DNA of 64,000 nucleotides. Source: Trileptium ribeirensis (lineage: Eukaryota; Nematoda; Enoplea; Enoplida; Thoracostomopsidae). Below, piece after piece: positions 11,513 to 23,129 of the stretch. Made by a program: the position numbers and the translations under genes. The stretch is taken from positions 45,805 to 109,804 of the forward strand of contig JASANE010028299.1 in NCBI GenBank assembly GCA_030248225.1, in the 5' to 3' direction. Each line of letters begins with the position of its first letter. The first letter of the stretch is position 1. Below the pieces are notes generated by a model, which was not told the DNA's origin, made no database searches, and saw only the letters and a list, made by a program, of their open reading frames with translations.

Positions 11513-12279
11513 AGCAATATGACTGCTGTGACATTCTTCTTTTAAGAAGAAACGTCTTCGTTTTCAAACAAAAGTTCTTGACACATAGTATGTGTTTCCG
11601 ACATGGTAGCTTGTTAAGACAGTTTCTGCTACGGCTATGCAAAATTATTATATTTTGGCAAATTTGAATAGCACTAGCGTGTATTCCTTCTGAAGTTTGG
11701 GCGGTTGCGAGAAATTTTGGAAACGTTTAACGTGTTGAAGAAACATTTAACATGGGCTTTTGGCCACAGGTACCAATACCGAGAGTTTTGGTCTCAGATT
11801 ACCAATGGTATAGGGAACGCATTCCTCAGCACCCCAGGACCTGCGCCTAAGAGTTTCAACTATGACCTTTTTATCAAGTCGATACCACTACCTGACTAGT
11901 CACTGCCATGACAGGGTCATCCTAAAATAGCGACATGTTTCTGTATGGCTATGTACATACCATATATATAAAGCATATGATATATTTAATTTCAAAAAAA
12001 TATAAACAAATAAAACAATTTCATCAAAAAAACAAATGTAAACAATAAAACATAAAAGGACATACAAAAGTCAACAGAATACAACGCAATAAACAGCAAG
12101 CGATACAAGCGGTTAAAAGTTTGAGGCAAACAAGGCGTCAAATCATTTCAAATTTTGTTGAAAAATTTGAATAAGCATAAAAAATTTGATTGAACTTGGT
12201 ATTTGTACAGCCTTGAATACTCCGCAGCCAATAAAATTAAATTTACTCCAGATAGTCAGATCAAACTTACCAAAAATAC
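11513..12279. other. unassigned sequence
   Basis: No ORF with domain character. The part around 11940-12110 is very AT-rich and low in complexity. Confidence 0.35.
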
Positions 12280-12382
12280 AAAAAAAAACGTTCAAATCTT
12301 GATCAAAATTTGAGATCAAATTTTGATCAAATTGTGACCTCAAAATTTGAGCAAAAAATTTGAACGTATGAACGCAGCTTAA
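12280..12382. repeat. partial foldback repeat of the TTAA family
   Basis: Alternating CAAATTTTGATC and GATCAAAATTTGAG blocks lead into GAGCAAAAAATTTGAACGTATGAACGCAGC and a TTAA at 12379. This matches the right arm of the foldback element at 19505-19608 in diverged form. A convincing left arm was not found. Confidence 0.45.
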
Positions 12383-13090
12383 GCTTCAAGCTGGTAACAC
12401 TAGCGCGCTAACCTCGTATCGTCCGGCGTTGATGGTATTCTACGTAAGCTAAATTAGCGCGTTGCGGCGATATACAAGTTAAATTGAGTAATATTTCCAC
12501 AACCTATGAATTTGTGGCTCAAGAAATTGCACTAAAATATAATTTTAAAGAATCTGCATCGGCTACGTTGCAAACTATTATTATCAATTATCTACAGCGA
12601 CCCAATTTGCTGGCACCTATTAATTTAGATAGACAGCTATGGTTGTTCAGATAGACAGCTTGGGGATTGAAATGCAGCGAAACACGAAATCCAATTCAAA
12701 AACACACGAGCGTGTTGGAAGAGTATTAACTAAAAGTGTAAAGACGATACAATATTAAACTGTACTTTGTTTTATCCGATAAGGTCATTGGCCGTATTAC
12801 CCCGAGGATGGCTACCCCGAAATTTTTGGCGGCATCGGCTAATGCGCTGGATTCAAAGCGAATATCGAGCGCTTTGAACGACACTTGAGAGTATGAGTTT
12901 AACGGAAGTCCTCATGTTTTGCAAAATTTTAGTAATAGCACTCTTGCTTTGCTCAAGCCACGTTATGTCTTGTTGCAAGCATGTACCCATAATATAGGAT
13001 TTATACCGTTATTTATGTTTTTTAATGTTATATGATTTTGCCTTGTTTCAAAAGTTATTCTGTATATATACGTAAACACGGGAACACGTT
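12383..13090. other. unassigned sequence
   Basis: No recognisable gene or element. TATA-like TGTATATATACG at about 13062 lies just upstream of the small ORF at 13091. Confidence 0.3.
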
Positions 13091-13213
13091 ATGTCGTATG
13101 TGCAAACGTATTTAATGGCATTGTTTGTTGCGCTTGTCATTTGCCTATTTCACGCATACTCAAATAAAATCACCGACCATGATATAAACATCGGTGCACC
13201 GTCTGTGCCGTAG
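13091..13213 (+). CDS. candidate small secreted peptide ORF (40 codons)
   Basis: A 40-codon frame starts MSYVQTYLMALFVALVICLF, a typical signal-peptide shape with a hydrophobic core at residues 8-20, then a short polar tail ending in a stop. TGTATATATACG sits about 30 bp upstream. It may be a short secreted peptide, a first exon or chance. I do not recognise a homologue. The case rests on hydrophobicity alone. Confidence 0.2.
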   Translation: MSYVQTYLMALFVALVICLFHAYSNKITDHDINIGAPSVP

Positions 13214-13733
13214 ATCAGTTTCGTAAATCAAGTTGACCGTGCGGTTTTATCGGCCTGCCATCACAGCTTTATCGTGCTAACGACGGCAGTGCTCACTCAT
13301 GTGTCAGTGCAATAGCGAATCCACAAGCCATACAGAGTCCACGATCTAATCAATGAGTAAAAGCGTCAAAAAGCTTAAGATCTCAAGCGAACTGAGAACT
13401 ATTATGGGACATTGATACTGATTTTGATATTATTAAATAACATGATGTAACTAATTACACGTCTTTAGAATTCAAATTTTTTGACGCTCAGAATTTTCTT
13501 TCACGCCCTACTTGCGTGTATTGTTGTGTTTATAACGTCTTTTTTGAAAATGTTCTGAAGTTGGATTATTGCTGAAAGAATTCATGACGTGAGTTGTTTT
13601 CAGTAAAAACAAAGAAGAAAGGGGCGTTCTTTGAGTGGAGCAGTTACTGAAGTTTGTAGTTGGACGGTGTGTTGAAATACTAATTAAAAATCAATGAAAA
13701 ACATATAATTGTGGTTAGTATATCCCAAGCATC

Positions 13734-13997
13734 ATGATACGTTACAAAATCGCTTTTGGCTTCGTGACAGTATACGTTGCAATTTTATATCAAAAGTTGT
13801 TAGCAGTTGGTACGAAACAAAAAAATACTGCAGTTGAAAATGATTTTAAAAGACTCAAAAGTGAAATGTTGCCCAGTCACAATTACTACCGGAATTTGAT
13901 AACGGCCAGTAACGATGAGTCATCCGAACAGTCTAAAAGACCTGTGACGTTCATAAAGCGACAGACGCAGTTGGTTTCTAACGGAATTGTTTGTTAG
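13734..13997 (+). CDS. candidate secreted precursor with dibasic sites (87 codons)
   Basis: The frame starts with MIRYKIAFGFVTVYVAILYQ, a plausible signal peptide. The rest contains three Lys-Arg pairs (after DF, QS and TFI), which would release short peptides if processed like a prohormone. The C-terminus is GIVC. It has no glycine amidation signal and no known neuropeptide motif, so the function is unassigned. It could also be the first exon of a spliced gene. Local codon use does not settle whether it is real. Confidence 0.25.
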   Translation: MIRYKIAFGFVTVYVAILYQKLLAVGTKQKNTAVENDFKRLKSEMLPSHNYYRNLITASNDESSEQSKRPVTFIKRQTQLVSNGIVC

Positions 13998-14040
13998 GTT
14001 AACGGAAGCATGTTATCTCAATATTATATTATTATACACA

Positions 14041-14990
14041 GTGTCCCATAAGTAACGGCTAAGCATCAAGCTGACCTAGTATGCCAAAGAATTAACACAT
14101 CTAAAAGTGTTTTGGTATGCACGTACTCTCATATATAACTTGGGGTTTTGATGAATAACACTTGCTCTAAGTGCGAACATAGCCGTCTCCAAGATCAATG
14201 CATTCTTCCCGTTGAAAACGCATACTTCGGCAGACTTTTCGAACAATGCCAGGTTCTAGAAGGGAGACATCCTCCGATATAGCCTTTTTAGGCACAACAG
14301 GGTTTGTGGTTTCCGTTTGTATACATTCTCCTTCGTTACTTCCATATAAAAAGTTAGGAGGGTTTAAATCACGAGACCGAGCAGGCCATTCGGCAGGGCC
14401 TCGGTGCCACAACCAATGGTGACGGATGGTTTTGTCCAACCGACGGCGCACAGTCATCGTAAAATAAGGAGACGCGCCAGGCTGGAGAACATAAAATTTG
14501 TCAATGTTTGATAACTGTTGAATATTAGGATAAAATTCATTTTGCAGCATCGTTACATAGTGGTCTGTATTCACAGTTCCGTCGAAAAAGAATGGCCAAA
14601 AAAATCCACCAGACCACATGCCGATCCAAACTGTCAAACCAGGGGTATTCCTATGGCGTTAGATAGTGTTATAAGGGATTTCTGCATGCCAATAAACACC
14701 CTTATGGTGTTTAACGTGGTAGTGTAGTTTAAAATTGCTTTCCTCGGACCAAATGACTTCGTCAGCTAAGTTTCGCTCAGCCGGTTTAAACAGCACAATG
14801 GCGATTTGATTTTGTCGGATTATTGTTAAAATGATAGGTAATATCAGCTATCGTAGTATCAGCAGATGCCGCCGTTGGTCTTGCTGTTCGGGAATGTCAG
14901 ATACGGAACCTGTCAGATCAAGCTTTTTATATCAATTGAAGCAATAGTTTTATGATATGGGGTCTGTGGAGACGAATTCCGGGACCAGTG
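14041..14990 (-). pseudogene. mariner-superfamily transposase remnant
   Basis: On the minus strand, 14637-14167 encodes the C-terminal catalytic part: MTVWIGMWSGGFFWPFFFDG, then WHRGPAEWPARSRDLNPPNF, which holds the final D block of mariner/Tc-type DDE transposases. Upstream, in shifted frames (14640-14790), are DEVIWSEESNFKLH-like and KGVYWHAEIPYNT-like blocks, so stops and frameshifts separate the parts. The first catalytic D is therefore in a different frame from the last. CAGTGTCCCATAAGTAACGG at 14039-14058 looks like the 3' terminal repeat. The matching 5' end was not found. Confidence 0.8.
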
Positions 14991-15883
14991 TGGCACAATT
15001 TCGTGGCTATTTTGGTAAACTGAATATATAGTCTTATTACAGTTATTACAGTCTTAATACAAATTAAGTAGAGTATCATATATTTTGTTTGTACTTAGAT
15101 ATTTATAATATGTTCGGCTATAATTTCCGAAAGCAACAGGTAACGACAAATAAATGTAACACTTTCCCGCATGAATTATCGTGAATTTCGTATTATGTTG
15201 GACAATCTCTTGCCGCACCGGCGCATAAATCTGGATCGTTTGTATACAAGCCTGGTGCGTTAGCTACTACTCTATTTAGGAGTTGTTACTCGGTTGCTGA
15301 AGGGATCTCACAAAGCGTCCGAACAGCGATGTACGTGCAAACGCACGCCGTGCGATAAACGCAGTTAGTGCATCGCGTCACAAATTCCTTTCTTACAAAT
15401 GTGTGACTATGCGCGGGAAAGGGTTACTTTGTCAAAAACTAGTAATGTCATCATTTACTTATAGCATAACTGTTGATGGTATTTAATACTCATTAATATA
15501 AAACGGTAAGGTAATTCAGTTTAATCTCACAACACAGTCTATATAAATAGAAAAACAGTACGACAGTCTGAATCAAGAAACAAGAAGCTACTCACTGAAA
15601 GTGCACCGGTATGCGAGATTTGTTAATCGTAGGTATAGCAGTTGAAAGCTTAAATGGCGTACGACACTAGACAAAAGGTATATATGATTTGTACGATAAC
15701 ATTTAATTCAAAACATCATAAAATGTTGACAGACACAAGAACCCAGAACCAAAGGCCTTACGCCGTTTGGCTCTAGTCAATAAAGCCGCTACTTAGCTCG
15801 GCATATTGTGCAAGATCGAAACAAAATATATAGCGCACTAGTTTGTTCTATTTGTTGTCAATGCTTACACATCTAATGTCTAA
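14991..15883. other. unassigned sequence
   Basis: No domain was recognised. A 30-codon frame at 15171 (MNYREFRIMLDNLLPHRRIN...) has protein-like composition but nothing supports it. Confidence 0.3.
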
Positions 15884-16428
15884 GGCGCGGGAACTTTAAG
15901 GTGACCTGTGACCATACCAACTATCCTTCCTTTACCCATTCGCATAAAAATTGTCACGAAACGTTTTTGTAAATCAAAATGACACAAAGGTTTTCACGAG
16001 CACACTTCTCTTTGATTGACATAACACCAGTTTTTGTTAGCTAAAATTCAAAGGAAAAGATTTAACTTTTTGCGAACAAAAATTTGCCGATTTTAAATTC
16101 AACTCGTTTCGTTCGAGTACACTACGAGCTAAATTATCTGGTCGATTGGTTTAAGACATCACTATAATATTAAATTTATTGGCGAACAGGTATTATAATT
16201 CAAATATGTAGTTGTTAACTATTAGAAAATGGTTTTTCAGCAAATTGCAAATTGCTATAATTCCGTTGGAACGGAACGTATAAACTTATGACTCATAGAT
16301 TTTGATTTTGCCAGTTTTAGGTTAGCGAAAATCCGAACCAAACTTGTAGTGTAATTAGGCGTTTGATTTGATATTGACTATTGCCAAATGGGATGTTTGA
16401 AAATGTCACCTTGAATTTACTCCCTCGT
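15884..16428 (+). mobile_element. MITE family 1, copy D (diverged)
   Basis: The left end GGAACTTTAAGGTGACC and the right end GGTGTCACC-type block ending TTGAATTTACTCCCTC are diverged forms of the family terminal repeats. The interior shares gene-free AT-rich sequence with TTCGTTCGAGTACAC-like palindromes and the TTTGATTTGATATTGAC block near the right end. Confidence 0.65.
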
Positions 16429-17934
16429 AGCGTCAAATTTGCCTGGACTTCGGCTGCAAACCCAAGCAATATATTATTTTCAACAATATGTCTCTCGGAT
16501 GCGTTTGTCGTTATCGCTGTTACGTTTATAAGTGAACATAATTACAGTTTCGCAACTGCCACTCGTTCGCAGGTATGAGGTTTCTGAATCAATCTGTAAT
16601 GAAGATATCAATTTTCAGCGACGCCATAAAGGTACTTGTGATATAGTTGAGTTGTTTAAAAAACTAAAAATTTTAAATTGGTAACAAACAGTATCACAGT
16701 GTTTTTCTTCTTCTACAAGCTAATCAGAAGAGCCAGATCGTTCAAAAATTGCAAAATATACAATGATTTTGTAGCACGATGCGATGTCGCCTGTGTCCCT
16801 AATTCGAATCCGGATTGCATCGAACGAAAAAATCCGTTATCGTATCCACTCGATGTCGATTCGCTTTAAATTTCGCTGTAGCCCAAATATTCATTTCAAA
16901 AGTAATGCACAGTTATCCGACATTGAACATGATAGTAAAATCACTATTATGATCAAAATGCCATTTCGACAGCCATCTTCATTTACCATGTATTCAGAAA
17001 ATCAGTATTACAATCACGTGGCCATATTCTCTAGCCCCCCCCCCCGCCTACGCCAGACCGAAATTGGTCAGTAATGAAGATGCAGCGATACTTTTGATAC
17101 CATTACACTTAGCTATGTGAGGCTGTTGAGAAAATATCCATTTATGCAACATTTAGGCCAAAATTTTATCTGATTTTTTAGGTTGCGAAAGGTTCCTTTG
17201 GTCGTTAAAATTACCGAAAAAAGCTTTGCTCGCTTAATGTATAATTTTATACGGGCATGTATGGGCTGAATCGAATGTTATCAAAATCAGCGGCATCACT
17301 TCCCTGGTTAACAATTCAGGGTTTGGCAAATGTCTTAGGATTAAAATTTCACATAAACGGAAATAACTTATTGCACTTCCTTGGTCGAAATTGATATTCT
17401 CTGACCCGGCTCGTCGATGCGACCAGAGCATAAATTATCAATTATGCGTTCAAAATTGACAAATTTCGGCTTGTTGGAGAAGCGTAAAGACCCGTCGCTA
17501 AGGTCAACCGACCTCAAGCCCTGATCGTGGAGATCAATAAAGGCGACAAAAGTCGACCCTGATCAGTACATTAATTATTTTGACTAGTCGTAATATTCAT
17601 CATTAAAACCGTCGAACTAACTTTGAATTCAAGTTGAATCTATATCAGAAAATCTTATTTGACACCAAACATATTGTAAAACAGGTACAACAAATATACT
17701 GTAATAAACGCCGATTGGACAGTAGCAGTATTTTACGTTTAATACACTATTTTCTGCGTTTGCACGAAATCAGTTGACCAACAAATCATGGCGATCGGTA
17801 TTACATCCACAGCCATGAATCCATCTGTTGCAATAAATCCAATCGATCCTGGATGTCTCAAGTTTTATTCATTTGGACTCTTTTCAGCCTCTTTGGGATG
17901 TGCTATCTTTTTTCCATTCAAGATACAATAAGTT
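16429..17934. other. unassigned sequence
   Basis: Several short open frames exist but none has a recognisable domain. TTCAAAATTGACAAATTTCGGC near 17450 recurs in diverged form near 53286, so part of this is probably an old dispersed repeat. Confidence 0.3.
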
Positions 17935-18186
17935 TTAGATATCAGTTTCATGGCCACTCCTGTAAACTACCGCAGCACCACAGGATTTCTGATCATGTTT
18001 ACAACAAATAGCATAAATAATATTAACTACGAGGATAAATAATGTCGTTACTGCGACGGCAATGAGACCTGAAACAATGAATAATTTTAGGAAATGATTG
18101 AGCAATTCGGTTTCATTTTGGTAGCCTTGTTTATTAAAGACATCGTCAACTATTAAATTGCCCGGAACTTTTGGTCCTGCAGTCAT
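17935..18186 (-). CDS. candidate small single-pass membrane protein (83 codons)
   Basis: The frame encodes a polar N-terminus with one N-glycosylation sequon (NET). A long hydrophobic segment follows at about residues 35-61 (LFIVSGLIAVAVTTLFILVV and onward), then Cys-Cys and a short basic/polar tail. It looks like a type I or III single-pass protein or an exon of one. No family is recognised. A clean start at MTAGPK and a stop at 17935 bound it, but nothing shows transcription. Confidence 0.3.
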   Translation of the reverse strand: MTAGPKVPGNLIVDDVFNKQGYQNETELLNHFLKLFIVSGLIAVAVTTLFILVVNIIYAICCKHDQKSCGAAVVYRSGHETDI

Positions 18187-19500
18187 AATTGCCGTGTTGT
18201 CGATTTATTAACTGAGTAATTTAAAATTTTGCTTCAATTAATTATGTATTAATCATTTTTGACGTAATTATTTGCATGTTGTCGATATAAAATTGAATTT
18301 TTAAATTAATTTATCAGTTTAGATTTAATTTAATTAAATTTTAATTATATTATTTATAGATTAATTATTTTATAATTACAGAAGCTAAAATTGCAAATTG
18401 GCAACGTTGTGTATAAACGCACTAACGAGAGATATAATTTGTATATCGCGTAGACCTGAAAATGAGTTTTAATCTATAGGTTCGGCTTGGGTCGTTTTCA
18501 TTGAAACAAAAAGATTGCCTCGGCTCGTTTGCTCAAAAAGTAGTCTCGTCTGGGCTTGACCCGAAAATCTTTTTGGCAACATCACTGAAATCAGTCCCAG
18601 TGAACCCTCTGTTTTAGTGACCCTATGTAGTTTAGCAGACTGGACACTGTAAAATTGGCCGTGCATGGTAAGTGCTCAAATCTAACGTCTGCAATAGCGA
18701 TTATTTATGCTCGATTATTGCTGTAAACTGTAGCTTCTGGTTTGCTAATGCTGCAATTGATGAAATTTGGCACGCCTATACTACTGTTTTTCACACTACA
18801 CTCACCATCTTATAAAATATGTATTTTAAATATTTTACAAATTTAGGGATGGTGGTATGCTCTCTTGTTAAATTTCAGTGCGTGTCTTCTTCAAAGTTGA
18901 TACCTCTCAACCTAAATTACATCTATTCAATAGTAGTGCCACCATTTTCATTTGTATGACAGTAAGCGCGAAATCCGATTCAAACTACTGTTTCTCATAA
19001 GCATTTTATGTAACCCTCATTTTTTGACGCAAAAAATATATTGTTTTCCCACTCCATAAAGATTGATTTTAAGGATTGTGTATCAAAATTATTTCCCACG
19101 GTTTCGTTGTAACGAAAACGCCTATATTATTCTTTCAAACTGAGACTAATTTTGAAAAAGGTAAATTTTATCTCAATTCTAACAAAATATTTAGGAGCAA
19201 AATACGACTTCAACTGGGCTGAATTTTTTTAACTTTGGCGCTGTTATCAAAAATCTGATTTTCGATTAAAAGGTTGTGTCCTCCTAAATGTAGTGAAAAA
19301 AAATATTGAAAAGTGCAGTCCTTCAATCAAAACAAGGACGCAATTCTCTACGCAGTGCATTTTTTATACTAATATTGTGTATGTAACAGTTATGAAAACA
19401 AATACTAAGCTCACGCTTACTAAAATATTTATTTTAAATAAAAATGCCACATTTGTTGTTTTGTTAGTAGCCACCGCCACAGGGATGAGAACGAGTCGTT
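18187..19500. other. unassigned AT-rich sequence
   Basis: 18210-18380 is extremely AT-rich (TTAATT runs). No gene or terminal repeats were recognised. Confidence 0.35.
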
Positions 19501-19504
19501 TTAA

Positions 19505-19608
19505 AGCGTGTTCACACGCTCAAACTTTTTGCTCAAATCTTGAGTTTAAAATCTGAGCTCAAATTTTGATCAAAATTTGAGCAAAAAGTTTGAGCGTGTG
19601 AACACGCC
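19505..19608. mobile_element. 104-bp foldback element flanked by TTAA
   Basis: The arms AGCGTGTTCACACGCTCAAA and the inverse TTTGAGCGTGTGAACACGCC enclose CTTTTTGCTCAAAT and its complement, so nearly the whole element folds on itself. TTAA lies on both sides (19501-19504, 19609-19612), the target site used by piggyBac-type transposases. Diverged relatives are at 12280-12382 and 50529-50812. Confidence 0.75.
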
Positions 19609-19612
19609 TTAA

Positions 19613-20262
19613 GACTCAGTTCTGCTCGTCTGTAAAATTTCATGCTCGAAGTTCGGCTCGGCTCGATCACTCACAGCTCAGGCTCAGATGAGCTTTATAA
19701 CAGAATCGAACCGAGCCAAGCTTGGGAACTCGACTCACATCTCTATTATCGTGCAATGTTTGACAAACATAAGTCGACGTCACGACTCGAACTAAGTTGA
19801 CTGATTGCACGCGACGTACGCATATCACTTTGTAGTCTCGAAGCTTTAGCATGGTTTCTTAAGGTACATCTTAAACGAGCGAATAACAGCGTTTCGTATA
19901 AACGTACATTATAACGCAAACTCAGTGAGTAGAGCACGTTGCAATGTGCGCAGCCATTAAATATTTGAAAGTATTGTCCTCACGATCGACGGCAGAAGAA
20001 TAATCTTTTTAAACCTTTTAATAAACTGCTTATTATACTACCCTAAAACCAAACACAATACGGATTATAAATTTTGTTTTTGAGCGTTGTGCGTGAGTTA
20101 TCCATAAGTACTAATTTCTGCTAATTAGACCTAATAATTTCAAGGGGTAATGCGGTCTACCCTGATAATTTATTGTCGTGTTACATTTTTGGCATCAAAC
20201 GCAACAATAACTACACTAAAATGTGGATTCGTAATTTCTTGCAATGTATATATTTTGCTAAA
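19613..20262. other. unassigned sequence
   Basis: 19630-19740 has repeated GCTCG/CTCGAG-like short motifs (GGCTCGGCTCGATC). Otherwise nothing is recognised. Confidence 0.3.
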
Positions 20263-20544
20263 TTTGACATTTCTTACTAGACACTGGAACTACTGGGAAG
20301 ATAGAATGGACCTACCAAATTTGACGTTTCTTACCAGACACTAGAACTACGAGGAAGATTAGGACCAAATGACTTCTTTACAGACACGGAACCGGAAACG
20401 GTCAGGAATGGACCTACTAAATTTGACATTTCTTACTAGACACTGGAAATACGGGGAAGATATAATGGAACTACTAAATTTGACTAGACACTGGAACTAC
20501 GGGGAAGATAGAATGGACCAAATGAAAAAAAAACAAGGAAAAAA

Positions 20545-20576
<32 letters not shown>

Positions 20577-22235
20577 AAAAAAAAAAAATAAGAAAGGGAG
20601 AATGGACCTACTAAATTTGACATTTCTTACTAGACACTGGAACTACGGGGAAGATAGGCCTACCAAATTTGCCATTTCTTACTAGACAGAGAGGATGGGA
20701 AGACAATGGATACTATTTATGAGAACACCTGAACTACGGAAGATAGAATGGACCTACCAAATTTGACATTTCTTACTAGACACTGAAATGACGGGGAAGA
20801 TAGAATGGACCTACCAAAATTGACATTTCTTACTAGACACTGGAATACGGGAAAATGGACCTGCTGAATTTGACTAGACACTGGAACTACGGGGAAGATA
20901 GAACTGGGCCTACTAAATTTGACACTCCTGATGAGACACTGGGAAATGTGGGTAAGATAGAATGGACCTACTGAATTTGACTAGACACTGGAACTACGGG
21001 GAAAGATGAATGGACCTACTAAATTTGACATTTCTTACTAGACACTGGAACTACGGGGAAGATAGAATGGGCCTACTGAATTTGACTAGACACTGGAACT
21101 ACGGGGACGATAGAATGGACCTACTAAATTCAAGCATTTCTTACTATTGGTGATGGTGTAGAATGGACCTACCAAATTTGACATTTCTTACTAGACACTG
21201 GAACTACGGGGAAGATAGAATGGACCTACTAAATTTGACATTTCTTACTAGACACTGGAACTACGGGGAAGATAGAATGGACCTACAGAATTTGACTAGA
21301 CACTGGAACTACGGGGAAGATAGAATGGACCTACTAAATTTGACGTTTCTTACCAGACACTAGAACTACGAGGAAGATTGAATGGACCTACTAAATTTGA
21401 CATTTCTTACTAGACACTGGAACTACGGGGAAGATAGAATGGACCTACTGAATTTGACTAGACACTGGAACTACGGGGAAGATAGAATGGGCCTACTAAA
21501 TTTGACATTTCTTACTAGACACTGGAACTGCGGGGAAGATAGAATGGACCTACTGAATTTGACTAGACACTGGAACTACGGGGAAGATAGAATGGACCTA
21601 CTAAATTTGACATTTCTTATTAGACACTGGAACTACAGGGAAGATAGAATGGACCTACTGAATTTGACTAGACACTGGAACTACGGGGAAGATAGAATGG
21701 ACCTACCAAATTTGACATTTCTTACTAGACACTGGAACTACGGGGAAGATAGAATGGACCTACTGAATTTGACTAGACACTGGAACTACGGGGAAGATAG
21801 AATGGACCTACTAAATTTGACATTTCTTAATAGACACTGGAACTACGGGGAAGATAGAATGGACCTGCTGAATTTGACTAGACACTGGAACTACGGAGAA
21901 GATAGAATGGACCTACTAAATTTGACATTTCTTACTAGATACTGGAACTACGGGGAAGATAGAATGGGCCTACTGAATTTGACTAGACACTGGAACTACG
22001 GGGAAGATAGAATGGACCTACTAAATTTGACATTTCTTACTAGACACTGGAACTACGGGGAAGATAGAATGGACCTACTAAATTTGACATTTCTTACTAG
22101 ACACTGGAACTACGGGGAAGATAGAATGGACCTACTGAATTTGACTAGACACTGGAACTACGGGGAAGATAGAATGGACCTACTAAATTTGACATTTCTT
22201 AATAGACACTGGAACTACGGGGAAGATAGACTGGA
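20263..22235 (+). repeat. 57/48-bp composite minisatellite with open frame
   Basis: About 35 units are present. The long unit (57 bp) includes ACCTACTAAATTTGACATTT and TTACTAGACACTGGAACTAC and ends GGGGAAGATAGAATGG. The short unit (48 bp) lacks a 9-bp piece (CATTTCTTA). From about 21160 long and short units mostly alternate, giving a 105-bp higher-order period. Both lengths are divisible by three, so one frame stays open for 290 codons (21382-22254) with repeats such as MDLLNLTRHWNYGEDR. The left part (20263-21160) is more diverged and is interrupted by an ~70-bp A-rich tract at 20525-20595. The open frame is most simply explained by unit length. Confidence 0.95.
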
Positions 22236-22255
22236 CATTATCCCTTGGGGCTAAG

Positions 22256-23126
22256 TAGTTAGAAAATTTGCTCGAAGCGTAATTTTAAAGCTTGATAGAT
22301 ATATATTGAATACTCTTTCCTTTATTTTTACTCCGCGCTTGGAATCAACCGTCAGAACCTTGCGTTATGTCAAGTATACAGGCGGATTAGCATAAACGGA
22401 ATGATCGGCAAACTTGTAAACAGTTGTCATACCATTTAGAAACAGGAGAACGTGACGGGTTTAATAAGGACACCTGTGCATTATATTAAAACCGTAATGT
22501 ACAGTTCGACAAAAGTCCTAACCAATGTCATGACAGCTGTGACAATAAAAGAGATCAAATGAATAATAATTCGAATATTTATTAGGGGGATGAACGAATT
22601 CAGTGATATGTTGTGAACAATTACATTTGGCGCCATCAGCATCAACATTGCCTTATTTCAACAAAAGTTTATTTTCGCGTGGGATTTTTGGTTGTAAGGT
22701 AACATTTTTACCCACTGCGTACTACTAACCTGGTTCCACGAATGATCTAATACATCATTTTCTTATATCTCAAGTATGTTTAGAAAACCCTTCCAAAGCA
22801 GTAAGCAGAATCTGAATCAATGTTGATAAAATGCACATACGATATAGGTATTGACGTTTGCGCTATCAAAAACACCCTTTGTATTAAATGCTATAAATTA
22901 ACAGTGGCAGTACAAGTCGGGTCGGGTTGAAGTAAACTGTGCAGCGTTTTCGACGCTTGAAAATTATAATAGTATTTAAATGACAATTTACGTTTGAAAC
23001 GCGTTCCTGAATGGCCTAAATTATAGCGTTATGATAGTTTTTTGCTAGGTTCGGGCTCTTATAATACTAGTGACGTGTTACAATTCCTTATATATTCCTA
23101 ATGTTTACACAATGTCTACATAGGTC
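22256..23126. other. unassigned sequence
   Basis: Nothing recognised on either strand. Confidence 0.35.
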
Positions 23127-23129
23127 TAA

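Noticed and set aside
16784..17074. 96-codon ORF at 16784
   Set aside because: No recognisable domain, ambiguous start, and a C-run near the end. Composition is like the noncoding surroundings.
17700..17760. tRNA-like patches and GTTCGAAT-type boxes elsewhere (16801, 27712)
   Set aside because: No cloverleaf with matching acceptor and anticodon stems could be drawn around any of them.
21382..22254. 290-codon ORF across the minisatellite as a repeat protein gene
   Set aside because: Both unit lengths are multiples of three, so an open frame is expected by chance once one unit is open. There is no signal peptide, no clear start context, and the frame is broken in the diverged part. Kept as a repeat, not a CDS.
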